From the NCBI RefSeq assembly GCF_014054985.1, contig NZ_CP059569.1, positions 620,001-684,000 on the forward strand: a stretch of 64,000 nt of DNA, given 5' to 3'. Source of the stretch: Kingella oralis (lineage in GTDB: Bacteria; Pseudomonadota; Gammaproteobacteria; Burkholderiales; Neisseriaceae). Shown in pieces: positions 17,469-26,013 of this stretch. The notes under the pieces are model-generated. The model saw only the letters and a program-made list of their open reading frames with translations, had not been told where the DNA came from and did not search any database. The position numbers and the translations under genes were made by a program. The stretch's first letter is position 1, and each line of letters begins with the position of its first letter.

Positions 17469-18197
17469 TTATTCGGCAAGCAGTTTTTTGATGTCGGCGG
17501 CGATTTGCGGGGCTTCTGCGCCGAAGCGTTCAAAGTAGGCGGCGTTGCCTTGTTTGTCCAGCAGGTAGGTGCCGGACGAGTGGTCCACGTTGTAGAGTTT
17601 TTCGGATTTGATGTCGGCTTTGGCGGAGATGATGCGCCATTGTTGTTTGGCCAGGGCGATTTCGTTGCCGCCTTGGGTGTCGGTTAAGCCGATGAAGGCG
17701 GGGTTGAATTGTTTGACGTATTGTTTCATCAGTTCGGGCGTGTCGCGGTCGGGGTCAACGCTTACGAATACCACGGCAACGTTTTTGGCTTCATCACCCA
17801 GTTGTTTGAGGGTGTCGTTGTAGGTGAGTAGCTCGGTGGGGCAGATGTCGGGGCAGTGGGTGTAGCCAAACGACAGCACGACCACTTTGCCTTTCAGGCT
17901 GCTGAGGGCGAAGGGTTTGCCGTCGCCATCGGTGAGCGTGAAGTCGCCGCCGATGTTGTCTTTGCGGATGTCGGTGCTCATGCTGCCATCGGCTTTGGGC
18001 GCGGTTGCGCTGGCTTGGCTGGCGGCTTCGGCGGTTGAACTGGCTGCGCTGGCGGTTTCGCTGGTTTGACTGGCTGCGCTGGCGTTGCTGCTGGCTGTGG
18101 CGGGCGCGCTGGGCGCGGGGGCGTTGTTGGCGGCTTGGTCGCAGGCAGCTAGGGCGAATACGCTGGCAATTAGGGCGGGGATGAGTTTGGGTTTCAT
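17469..18197 (-). CDS. SCO1/SenC-family copper-binding lipoprotein
   Basis: 242 residues from ATG 18197, which has AAGGA 7-8 bp upstream; the longer frame has no site. The signal ends in a lipobox LAAC (Cys19). A low-complexity Ala/Ser/Thr linker spans about 25-70. The thioredoxin-fold domain holds the CxxxC copper site THCPDICP (Cys115, Cys119) and the distal His206 in NVDHSSG. These proteins deliver copper to, or reduce, the CuA centre of cytochrome oxidase, or protect against oxidative stress as Sco does in Neisseria. It lies between hisG and ushA without tight coupling. Confidence 0.92.
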   Translation of the reverse strand: MKPKLIPALIASVFALAACDQAANNAPAPSAPATASSNASAASQTSETASAASSTAEAASQASATAPKADGSMSTDIRKDNIGGDFTLTDGDGKPFALSSLKGKVVVLSFGYTHCPDICPTELLTYNDTLKQLGDEAKNVAVVFVSVDPDRDTPELMKQYVKQFNPAFIGLTDTQGGNEIALAKQQWRIISAKADIKSEKLYNVDHSSGTYLLDKQGNAAYFERFGAEAPQIAADIKKLLAE

Positions 18198-18237
18198 AGT
18201 GTGTCCTTTCGGATGGGTGGGATTTTGTGGGAATGGT

Positions 18238-18277
18238 ATTTTCAGGCTGCCTAATCTATTTGAGGCAGCCTGAAAAC
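18238..18277. terminator. Inverted DUS pair after ushA
   Basis: TTTTCAGGCTGCCT (starting near 18239) pairs with AGGCAGCCTGAAAA (ending near 18276), directly downstream of the ushA stop on the minus strand. Confidence 0.55.
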
Positions 18278-18288
18278 GCTTCACCGCA

Positions 18289-19917
18289 TTATTGCGCGGG
18301 GCATTGTTCTACCAACAAACCATCGGGCGAATAATCGGCGGGGTTCACGGGCGAGTGTTTGCTGAAATAGACTTTGGTGGTGTCGGCATCCACAAAGCCT
18401 GTTTTCACAAAGCCTGTGTGGGTTTTCAGCACGGGGTAGCCGTCGCCGCCTGCGGCGATATAGTCGGGCAACACAAAGCGGTAGGTAGCCGTTGGGTTGA
18501 GCGGCTTGCCTTGGATTTTCACATTGGCGATGGTTTTATCGGCAGGGCAATAGGTGAGCGACACGCCTGCTAGGTGGGGGTAGCCGCCCGAGCCTTTGTC
18601 TTTAAACACGATTTCTTGCAAATAATCAAAGGTTTCTTTGCCTGTGAGCGGCACCACGCTCAGCAAGTTGCCAAACGGTTGCACTTTCAGCACGGTTTTG
18701 TAGGTGATGGTGCCTGCGGGGATGGTGTCGCGGATGCCGCCGCCCTGCATCAGCGAGAAGTCGGCTTGGGTGCGTTCTAGCTGGGCGCGGTTAATCAGTT
18801 GCCCGATGGGCATTTGTTGGCTGCGGACCAGCTCGCGCGTGCCGTCGAATGCGGCGGTGGTTTCGCCCACTTTGATGTTCAGTTTTCTGTCGCCTTCATC
18901 TTGGTATTTTTTCAGATGCGCTTGCAGTTTGGGGTCGGCGGGGATTTCGCTGGTGTAGAAGCTGCCGTCTTTGCGTTTCAGGTTGGAGGGGATGAGTTGG
19001 TAGCTGACCAGCTTGGTTTCGCCGTTTTTGAATTCAAAGTCGGCGCGACCGAGGAATTTGCCCCACTCATACGCTTGCATGATGGGCGTGCCGTTTTGCA
19101 CGTCGGGACGGCAGGGGGTGTTGGGCACATAAGGCGTTTTCAGGCTGCCGTCTTCGTTGATGCAAACGGGGGTGTGCGAGTGTCCGCCGATAATCATGTC
19201 AAACGATTTGGCGGGCAGGCTGCGGGCAAGGGTTACGTCGCCGGGGGCGCTGTGTCCGTGTTTGCCGTCGTTGTAGTAGCCGATGTGGGTGAGCGCGATG
19301 CGCACGTCGGGTTGGGCTTTGTTGACTTGGGGCAGTATGTCGCGTGCGGCTTCAATCACGGGCTGGAAGGTAACGTTGCCCAAGTATTCGGGGTTGCCGA
19401 GCTTGGCGGTGTCTTCGGTGGTGAGCCCGACCACGGCGAATTTCAAGCCGCCGCGTTTGATGATGGTGTAGGGTTTCACCAGATATTTGCCGTTTTTATA
19501 GCGCACGTTGGCAGACAAGAAGGGGAATTTTGCCCAGCGTTCTTGTTTGTCTAGCAGCTGCAAGGGGTTGTCGAATTCGTGGTTGCCCAGCGCAAGGGCA
19601 TCGAATTTCATGGCGTTCAGCCCTTCGATGTCGGGCTTGGCGTTTTGCAGGTCGGATTCGGGCACGCCGGTGTTGAAGTCGCCGGCATGCAGTAGGATAA
19701 CGGTGCCGCCTTGGGCTTCCACTTCTTTGCGCACGTTGTCGATGGCGGTTTTGAGCACGGAGAAGCCGTATTCGCCTTTGTCGTTTTTCCAGAAGCGCCC
19801 GTGCGTGTCGTTGCTGTGCAGCACGGTGAAGCGGTAGGTTTTGTCTTTCTCATACGCGTGGGCGGCGAGGCTGGCGGAGAGAAGCAGAACGGAAAGGGTG
19901 AGCTTTTTGGGAGACAT
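18289..19917 (-). CDS. ushA: Periplasmic 5'-nucleotidase / UDP-sugar hydrolase
   Basis: 542 residues with a signal peptide (MSPKKLTLSVLLLSASLAAHA). The metallophosphatase domain has HSNDTHGR (34-41), GDFNTGVPESD, GNHEFDNP (near 113) and GGHSHTPVC. The C-terminal substrate domain has GGGIRDTIPAG and GGDGYP. The match to E. coli UshA runs over the whole length. It dephosphorylates nucleotides and splits UDP-sugars in the periplasm so that nucleosides can be taken up. An AAGGAA site precedes the start. It is monocistronic, closed by an inverted DUS pair. Confidence 0.94.
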   Translation of the reverse strand: MSPKKLTLSVLLLSASLAAHAYEKDKTYRFTVLHSNDTHGRFWKNDKGEYGFSVLKTAIDNVRKEVEAQGGTVILLHAGDFNTGVPESDLQNAKPDIEGLNAMKFDALALGNHEFDNPLQLLDKQERWAKFPFLSANVRYKNGKYLVKPYTIIKRGGLKFAVVGLTTEDTAKLGNPEYLGNVTFQPVIEAARDILPQVNKAQPDVRIALTHIGYYNDGKHGHSAPGDVTLARSLPAKSFDMIIGGHSHTPVCINEDGSLKTPYVPNTPCRPDVQNGTPIMQAYEWGKFLGRADFEFKNGETKLVSYQLIPSNLKRKDGSFYTSEIPADPKLQAHLKKYQDEGDRKLNIKVGETTAAFDGTRELVRSQQMPIGQLINRAQLERTQADFSLMQGGGIRDTIPAGTITYKTVLKVQPFGNLLSVVPLTGKETFDYLQEIVFKDKGSGGYPHLAGVSLTYCPADKTIANVKIQGKPLNPTATYRFVLPDYIAAGGDGYPVLKTHTGFVKTGFVDADTTKVYFSKHSPVNPADYSPDGLLVEQCPAQ

Positions 19918-20059
19918 GGTCTGTTCCTTTTAGGGTTGGGAAAAAAGGGTTTTGGCTTCGCTGAACTTTGTTTCAGGCTGCATCAGGGGTTTGCAGCAGC
20001 CTGAAAAGGGATTTGCGGTTTGGCTCGATTGGGTTTCAGGCTGCCTGTTGGCGGGGCGG

Positions 20060-20746
20060 TTATTCGGGCAAGGTTGCCGACCCCATGCGCCGCAGGATGA
20101 TGTTGGTTTTGTGGCGCAGACTTTTGTCGTTGGGGTGGTCGATGTAAAACAGCGGTTTGGGCACGCGGGCGGCGAGTTGGGCAGCCTGAATTTTGCTGAG
20201 TTGGGCGGCGGGCTGCCGGTAGAAATATTGGCTGGCGGCTTCTGCGCCGTACACGCCGTAGCCCCATTCGATTACGTTTAAATACAGCGTGTAGATGCGG
20301 TCTTTATCGGTGGTGGCTTCCAGCATGGCGGTGAGCGCGGCTTCTTCGGCTTTGCGCCAATAGCTGCGGCTTTCGTTGAGAAACAGATTTTTGGCGAGCT
20401 GCTGGCTGATGGTGGAGCCGCCTGCTTTGATTTTGCCGCTTTTTTCGTTTTTCTTGATGGCGTTTTTGATGCCGTTCCAATCGAAGCCGTCGTGTTCGGC
20501 GAAGTTGGCATCTTCGGAGGCAATCAGGGCTTTTTTGAGGTTTTCGGCGATTTGGTTATAAGGCACCCATTGGTAGCTCAGGGCAACTTGCGGTTTTTCT
20601 TGCGCGATTTCGCTCATCCGCATATTCATAAACGCGGTGTGGTGGGGGGCGAGCGCGCGGTAGCTGATGATGTTGCCGTAGGCGTACACGTTAAACAGGA
20701 TGAAAGCGAGAATGGGGGCGGCGATGAGCCATTTGAGTGTTTTCAT
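20060..20746 (-). CDS. mtgA: Monofunctional biosynthetic peptidoglycan transglycosylase
   Basis: 228 residues with one N-terminal membrane anchor (about 7-26) and a GT51 domain. The catalytic Glu is E78 in IASEDANFAEHDGFD, followed by GGSTISQQLAKNLFLNESRS and the family segment EWGYGVYGAEAASQYF. It polymerises lipid II into glycan strands at the inner membrane face. The start overlaps the aroE stop by 4 bp (ATGA), so it is coupled to aroE, an arrangement also common in Neisseria. Confidence 0.95.
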   Translation of the reverse strand: MKTLKWLIAAPILAFILFNVYAYGNIISYRALAPHHTAFMNMRMSEIAQEKPQVALSYQWVPYNQIAENLKKALIASEDANFAEHDGFDWNGIKNAIKKNEKSGKIKAGGSTISQQLAKNLFLNESRSYWRKAEEAALTAMLEATTDKDRIYTLYLNVIEWGYGVYGAEAASQYFYRQPAAQLSKIQAAQLAARVPKPLFYIDHPNDKSLRHKTNIILRRMGSATLPE

Positions 20747-21570
20747 GCGGTGAGTTTGGCGCGCAGGGCGGCGATAACGGGGGCGATGTTGGGGGTGTAG
20801 CCGCGCCAGAGTTGGTAGGCGGCGGCGGCCTGCCCAACCAGCATGCCCAAGCCGTCGGCGGTTTGGGCTGCGCCGTGTCGGGCGGCAAATTGCATAAAGG
20901 CGGTGGGCTGGGCGGCGTAGAACAAATCGTAAGCCAAAAGGCAGCCTGAAAACGCTTGGGGCGGAATATCGGGCACGTCGCCCGACACGCTGCCCGATGT
21001 GGCGTTGAAAATCACGTCAAAACCGCCGTCTGAAAGCGCGCTCAGCGGCTGCGCGTTGACTTCAAAAACGAAGATTCGGGCTAATGCCTGCGCTTTGGCA
21101 AAGGTGCGGTTGGCGATAACGACTTCGGCGGGTTTGGCATCCAAGAGGGGGGTGAGAATGCCGCGTGCCGCGCCGCCCGCGCCCAAAACCAGCACGCGCT
21201 TGCCGGCCAAATCCACGCGCAGGTTTTCGTTTAAATCGCGCATCAAGCCGATGCCGTCGGTGTTGTCGCCCAGCAGCGTGCCGTCGGGTTGGCGCATCAG
21301 GGTGTTGACTGCGCCTGCGTCGTGGGCGCGCGCGGTGCATTGGTCGGCGAGTTCATAGGCGTGTTGCTTGAACGGCAGCGTTACGTTTGCGCCTTGCCCG
21401 CCGTGGCGGAAAAATTGTTTGACGGCAGCCTGAAAATCATTGGGACTGTCGGGCACGAGCGTGCGGGTGTATTCGATGACCGCGCCTTCTTGGGCGGCGA
21501 AGAGCTGGTGGATTTGCGGGGACTGGCTGTGGGCGATGGGGTTGCCGAATACGGTGTAGCGCGCGGGCAT
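20743..21570 (-). CDS. aroE: Shikimate dehydrogenase
   Basis: 275 residues. The substrate-binding motif NPIAHSQSPQIH is at about 8-20, with NVTLPFKQHA and the NADP Rossmann motif GAGGAARGI. It reduces 3-dehydroshikimate to shikimate in aromatic amino acid synthesis. It is the first gene of the aroE-mtgA pair. A DUS lies just upstream of the start codon. Two in-gene DUS copies are read as FQAAVKQF and FSGCLLAYD. Confidence 0.94.
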   Translation of the reverse strand: MPARYTVFGNPIAHSQSPQIHQLFAAQEGAVIEYTRTLVPDSPNDFQAAVKQFFRHGGQGANVTLPFKQHAYELADQCTARAHDAGAVNTLMRQPDGTLLGDNTDGIGLMRDLNENLRVDLAGKRVLVLGAGGAARGILTPLLDAKPAEVVIANRTFAKAQALARIFVFEVNAQPLSALSDGGFDVIFNATSGSVSGDVPDIPPQAFSGCLLAYDLFYAAQPTAFMQFAARHGAAQTADGLGMLVGQAAAAYQLWRGYTPNIAPVIAALRAKLTA

Positions 21571-21669
21571 TTTCAGGCTGCCTTTTGTTTGGAGTGTGTG
21601 TATTTTAGTTAGGTTTGGTTAAAAAGCAAGGGCGGGGGCGGCGGGTTGGTTTCGGGCTACCGAACTGCG

Positions 21670-21714
21670 TTTCAGGCTGCCTACTGGTGTTGCGATGCAG
21701 TAGGCAGCCTGAAA
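21670..21714 (-). terminator. 17 bp DUS-based hairpin after hemE
   Basis: TTTCAGGCTGCCTACTG at 21670-21686 pairs perfectly with its complement at 21698-21714, loop 11 bases, 5 bp after the hemE stop. The stem extends the DUS by four bases, which shows selection for or copying of the whole hairpin. Confidence 0.7.
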
Positions 21715-21719
21715 TGGGT

Positions 21720-22781
21720 TTATTGGTGATATTGGCGGGAGAGTTCGTGCACGGTTTCCACGAGGATTTCAACGTGTTCGGGCGGGGTGTGTTGGTTGAT
21801 GCCGTGCCCGAGGTTGAAGACGTGTCCGTGTCCGTGTCCGTAGCCGGCCAGGATGTGGGCGGCTTCGGTGCAGATGGTTTTAGGCGTGCCGAACAGGGCG
21901 AGCGGGTCTAGGTTGCCTTGCAGGGCGACTTGGTCGTTTACGTGCGCGCGGGCTTGGGCGATGTCGGTGGTCCAGTCCAGCCCGATGGCATCGGCGCCGC
22001 TGTTGGCAAGCTGTTCTAGCCATTGTCCGCCGCCTTTGGTGAACACGATAACGGGGATGGTTGCGCCGTTGTGGTTGCGTTTCAGGCTGCCGATGATTTG
22101 TTTGATGTAGTGCAGGCTGAATGTTTGGAAGGCTTCGTGCGAGAGCGTGCCGCCCCATGTGTCAAAGATTTGCACGGCTTGCGCACCGTGTTCTATTTGG
22201 TGGTTTAGGTATTGGGTGATGGCTTGGGTGTTAATGTCTAACACGCGGTGCAGCAGGTCGGGGCGGGTGTAGAGCATGGTTTTGACGGTGCGCCAATCGC
22301 GGCTGCCGCTGCCTTCTATCATGTAGCAGGCAAGGGTGAATGGGCTGCCTGAAAAGCCGATTAGCGGCACGCGCCCATCTAGGGCTTTGCGGATGCCGGC
22401 AACGGCTTCGAAGACGTAGTTGAGCTTGTTCATATCGGGCACGGCAAGCAGTTCTATGTCTTGCTCGTGTTGCAGCGGGCGTTCAAATTTGGGGCCTTCG
22501 CCTGTTTCAAAGCGCAAGCCCAGCCCCATGGCATCGGGGATGGTTAGGATGTCGGAAAACAGGATGGCGGCATCTAGGTTGAAGCGGTCTATCGGTTGCA
22601 GGGTTACTTCGGTGGCTAGGTCTTTGTTGCGGCACAGCGACATAAAATCGCCTGCGAAGGCGCGGGTGGTTTTGTATTCGGGTAGATAACGCCCTGCTTG
22701 GCGCATCAGCCAGATGGGGGTGTATTCGGTGGGTTGGCGCAGCAGGGCGCGGATAAAGGTGTCGTTTTGTAGGTGGGACAT
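21720..22781 (-). CDS. hemE: Uroporphyrinogen decarboxylase
   Basis: 353 residues. The N-terminal signature PIWLMRQAGRYLPEYK is at about 22-37, and the second family block GFSGSPFTLACYMIEG at about 143-158. It removes four carboxyl groups from uroporphyrinogen III in haem synthesis. Near the C-terminus AGYGHGHGHVFNLGHGIN contains a threefold 6 bp DNA repeat (21823-21840), a small in-frame expansion. No operon partner is adjacent. Confidence 0.96.
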   Translation of the reverse strand: MSHLQNDTFIRALLRQPTEYTPIWLMRQAGRYLPEYKTTRAFAGDFMSLCRNKDLATEVTLQPIDRFNLDAAILFSDILTIPDAMGLGLRFETGEGPKFERPLQHEQDIELLAVPDMNKLNYVFEAVAGIRKALDGRVPLIGFSGSPFTLACYMIEGSGSRDWRTVKTMLYTRPDLLHRVLDINTQAITQYLNHQIEHGAQAVQIFDTWGGTLSHEAFQTFSLHYIKQIIGSLKRNHNGATIPVIVFTKGGGQWLEQLANSGADAIGLDWTTDIAQARAHVNDQVALQGNLDPLALFGTPKTICTEAAHILAGYGHGHGHVFNLGHGINQHTPPEHVEILVETVHELSRQYHQ

Positions 22782-22933
22782 GGTGTGGGCTTTCTTTTTA
22801 TATTGAGGCAGCCTGAAATGGGGTTGCAGGTGTGTTGGTTGTTAGGCTGCGGGTGGGTTATGAATGGGGTTTGCCGTTTTCAGGCTGCCTATCGTGTGCA
22901 GTCATAATAGGCAGCCTGAAAATGCTATGCCGG

Positions 22934-24550
22934 TTATTCTTGCGGCGCGGATGCGGCGGATGCCGCCGGTGCAGATGCGGAATCGGCTTGCGCGGGCGCG
23001 CTGGCATCGCTTTCCAAGCCTGCAAACACGTCTTCGTTGGCTTGCAGTTGGAACGGCTTGCCGTTGAGCTTGATTTTATTGTCGGCAACGATAAGCTGGG
23101 TTTTGATGGCGCCGTTTTCGCTGGCGATGTAGCCGTCTTGAATCATGGTTTTCAGGCTTTCGCTGGTGAGCAGGCGGATGGTGTCGTCCACTTCTTTTTG
23201 CTCTTGTACGCTGTTGGGGTTTTCCATGGCAAACAGCCCGCGCGTTTGGGCGATGGCGAAGTCTTCGATGATGTTTTGCGACACGTCTAGGTTGAGCTCG
23301 GCTTGCATTTTGGCGAGCATGGGTTTGATGTCGTTTAAATCGGCGGCGGTTAAGCCGTTGAAGTTGAGCTTGCCGCTGGCGTTCACGTGCCCTGTGGGCG
23401 TGGTGAAGCTGAATGTGCGGATTTCAAGCTGCGGGTTGTCGGTGAACAGCGCCGCGCCTTCGTTGCGCACGGCGGCGAGGATGTGTTTTTGCTGCTCTTC
23501 GGGCGACAGTTGTTTTTCGGTGGCGATTTGTTGCCAGCGGGCTTTGAGTGCGTTCAGGCTGCCTGCGTTCAGGTGGTTGGCGGCGATGTCTATGTTTAAA
23601 GGACCGTAGGCAGTGTCGCCGTAGTTGAGCTTGGCGAAGCTGAATTTGCCTGAGGTGTTGATGTAGCCTGCTTCGGGTTCGCTGGTTTCGGTGGCGTAGC
23701 TTAGGTTGTCCACGCTGATTTTGTTGGGGGCGATGGTGCCGCGCGGGTTGATGAAGGCGCCGATTTGCAGGTCGGTTACGGTGTTGATTAAATCGTTGAT
23801 TTTGATGTTGTAATCCATGCCCTCGTTCCATGCTACGTCAAAATGGGCAAGGTTGGTGGTGGATGAGCCGAGTGTGGTTTTGCCGTCTTTGCTGTTGTAG
23901 CTGTTGGCGTTTAGGGTTAGGTTTTCTATTTTCAGGCTGCCTTTATCGGCAAGAATGGCTTGAAAGCTGGGCATGGCAAGCTGGGTGGTGTAGCTGGCGT
24001 AGCCTTTTTGGTAATTGATGTTGCCTGTTAAGCCTTGCCAGTTGATTTTGATGCCCGATAGTTCTTCGTAGTCAAACGGGGCAACGGCGATGGTGAGCGT
24101 GCCGCTGCCGTTGAGCTGAATCACATTATGCAGCTTAACGGGGATTTGCTCGCCAAAGAAGCGGGTGAGCGTTTTTTTGACTTCGGGGTCGTATTGAAAT
24201 TCGGTTTCTACCACGGCGCGCACGGGCACAATGCCGTTGGCAAAGGGCTGGTGGCGCACATGGTTTATCATGGTGATGGGCTTTTCCAGCACGGCGCGGA
24301 TGTTGTCGGGGATGTTGTTGCCCAGATTGGCTAACACGGTGGGATGAAAGCGCAAGACGGTGGTTTCGGTGGATTCTAGCCAGCCGCTTTGGTATTGGCG
24401 GGATACGATGTCAAAAAAGAAGGTGTCGGCTAGAATGCGGTGTTGGGTTTCTAGGCTTTGTTTGGCTTGGTTGCCGAGATAGTAGGGGGTGCTGATGCCG
24501 GCGGCGGCGATAAGGGCGGCTGCTGTGCCGCCGATGAATAGTTTTTTCAT
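22934..24550 (-). CDS. DUF945 (YdgA-like) periplasmic protein
   Basis: 538 residues from the MKKLFIGGTAAALIAAAG start at 24550, which is a clear signal/anchor sequence; 14 further upstream codons are open but have no site. The body is the DUF945 beta-rich repeat, with the conserved HRILADTFFFDIVSRQYQSGWLESTETTVL near the N-terminus and LTAADLNDIKPMLAKMQAELNLDVSQ near 400. The C-terminal 35 residues are Ala/Ser/Asp-rich. The family's function is unknown; members are exported or inner-membrane anchored. Monocistronic; an inverted DUS pair (22879-22921) lies just after it. Confidence 0.85.
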   Translation of the reverse strand: MKKLFIGGTAAALIAAAGISTPYYLGNQAKQSLETQHRILADTFFFDIVSRQYQSGWLESTETTVLRFHPTVLANLGNNIPDNIRAVLEKPITMINHVRHQPFANGIVPVRAVVETEFQYDPEVKKTLTRFFGEQIPVKLHNVIQLNGSGTLTIAVAPFDYEELSGIKINWQGLTGNINYQKGYASYTTQLAMPSFQAILADKGSLKIENLTLNANSYNSKDGKTTLGSSTTNLAHFDVAWNEGMDYNIKINDLINTVTDLQIGAFINPRGTIAPNKISVDNLSYATETSEPEAGYINTSGKFSFAKLNYGDTAYGPLNIDIAANHLNAGSLNALKARWQQIATEKQLSPEEQQKHILAAVRNEGAALFTDNPQLEIRTFSFTTPTGHVNASGKLNFNGLTAADLNDIKPMLAKMQAELNLDVSQNIIEDFAIAQTRGLFAMENPNSVQEQKEVDDTIRLLTSESLKTMIQDGYIASENGAIKTQLIVADNKIKLNGKPFQLQANEDVFAGLESDASAPAQADSASAPAASAASAPQE

Positions 24551-24660
24551 GTGCGATGGCTGCGGGTTGCAAAACGAAATTGGGCTAATCATAACATAAA
24601 ACGCTGCGGCAGCCTGAAAACGGGCGGCTTGCTTTTTATGGCGGCAGGCGGAACCTGCCC

Positions 24661-24825
24661 AATTGCTTTGGGCGCAACAATGCTAAAATCACCCGCAACT
24701 TATATCCGCACCGCACCCTGCTTGCGCCGCGCGTGCGCGTGGTGCTGGAATTTTTGTTAAACGTGATGAAAAATCATGCGGGCTTGCAGGCGGAGCGGGC
24801 GGATTTGCAGCTCTTTGCCGCATAG
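24661..24825 (+). pseudogene. Remnant of a LysR-family regulator (3' end only)
   Basis: The frame ending at TAG 24823-24825 reads LYPHRTLLAPRVRVVLEFLL (24700-24759) followed by NVMKNHAGLQAERADLQLFAA. The first part matches the C-terminal signature of LysR-type effector domains (YPHR...LAPRVRxFxxFL). Upstream of about 24690 the similarity ends and there is no start or DNA-binding domain, so only the last 40-50 codons of a lost gene remain. The family call rests on this short motif. Confidence 0.55.
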
Positions 24826-24910
24826 GCAGCCTGAAAACGGCATCCACGCCGAAGCGCACCGCGTTTCAGGCTGCCTTTTGTCTTTTTAACCCCATCCACA
24901 TCAAAAAATC

Positions 24911-25855
24911 ATGCACTTACACTTTCTCGGCACCTCATCAGGCTCGCCCGCCATTGAGCGCAACGTCTCCTGCACCGCGCTCAACCTGCTGCCCGAAAAC
25001 GGCGAAATCTGGCTGTTTGACTGCGGCGAAGCCACGCAACACCAAATCTTGCGCACCAGCATCCGCCCCGGCAAAATCCGCCGCATCTTCATCACCCATC
25101 TGCATGGCGACCATATTTTCGGGCTGCTCGGCTTGCTGTGCAGCCGCTCCTTTTTGTCGGGCGAACAGCCCGGTCCGCTCACGCTCTACGGCGGCGCAGG
25201 TTTACGCGAATTTGTGGAAACGGGCTTGCGCCTGTCGCGCAGCTATCTGAGCTATCCGATTGAATTTGTGGAACTATCCGAAACGGGCGGCGAAATCGCG
25301 TGCGATGCCGCCTTCCGCGTGAAATACCGCCTGCTGGACCACGCCGTGCCCTCTTTCGGCTTTCGCGTCATCGAAGCCGACCGTCCGGGCAGCCTGAAAA
25401 CCGATGCGCTGGAAGCGTTGGGCGTGCCCAAAGGCGCGTTATACGGCGCGCTCAAACGCGGCGAAACGGTAACGCTGCCCAATGGCAACACCTTGAACGG
25501 CAAAGATTTTATCCATCCGCCGCGCAAAGGGCGCGAAGTGGTATTGTTTGGCGACACCCGTTTTCAGGCTGCCTTTGCCGATTTTTGCGCCGATGCCGAC
25601 GCGCTGGTGCACGAAGCCACCTTTGCCGCCGACGAAGCCGCCAACGCCGCCCGTTTCGGGCACAGCACCTGCGCTCAAGCCGCCGAGCTCGCCAAACTCG
25701 CCCGCGTGAAAACGCTGTATCTCAGCCACATCAGCGCCAAGTTTTCAGGCGGTCGCGCGCAAGAGCTGCTTGCCGCCGCACAAACCATTTTCCCGCGCAC
25801 CGAATTGGCACACGATTTTATGGAAGCGCCGATTCCGTTGCCCGAGGCAGCCTGA
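24911..25855 (+). CDS. rnz: Ribonuclease Z (tRNA 3' endonuclease)
   Basis: 314 residues, metallo-beta-lactamase fold. The N-terminus LHFLGTSSGSPAIERNVS and the zinc motif FITHLHGDHIFGLLG (about 58-72) are typical of RNase Z. Further ligands are in LLDHAVPSFGFRV and HEATFA. It trims 3' trailers from tRNA precursors that lack encoded CCA and may act on other RNAs. Two in-gene DUS copies give PGSLKTDA and FQAAFADF. The start lies 54 bp after a DUS that follows the LysR remnant. Confidence 0.94.
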   Translation: MHLHFLGTSSGSPAIERNVSCTALNLLPENGEIWLFDCGEATQHQILRTSIRPGKIRRIFITHLHGDHIFGLLGLLCSRSFLSGEQPGPLTLYGGAGLREFVETGLRLSRSYLSYPIEFVELSETGGEIACDAAFRVKYRLLDHAVPSFGFRVIEADRPGSLKTDALEALGVPKGALYGALKRGETVTLPNGNTLNGKDFIHPPRKGREVVLFGDTRFQAAFADFCADADALVHEATFAADEAANAARFGHSTCAQAAELAKLARVKTLYLSHISAKFSGGRAQELLAAAQTIFPRTELAHDFMEAPIPLPEAA

Positions 25856-26013
25856 AAACGCTTGCCCCGTCTGTTTTCAGGCTGCCGGTTGATGCGTATA
25901 ACGAATAGGCAGCCTGAAACGCAGTTGAACCCAACTGCACAACGGTTTTCAGGCTGCCTTGCCCCGTTCCGCGTCATTCCCTATCATTCGTTTTTTCCAA
26001 TTGATTCAAAACC

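Noticed and set aside
21823..21840. Three GTGTCC units in hemE as a possible phase-variation tract
   Set aside because: Unit is 6 bp, so length changes keep the frame; at most it alters a GH dipeptide count.
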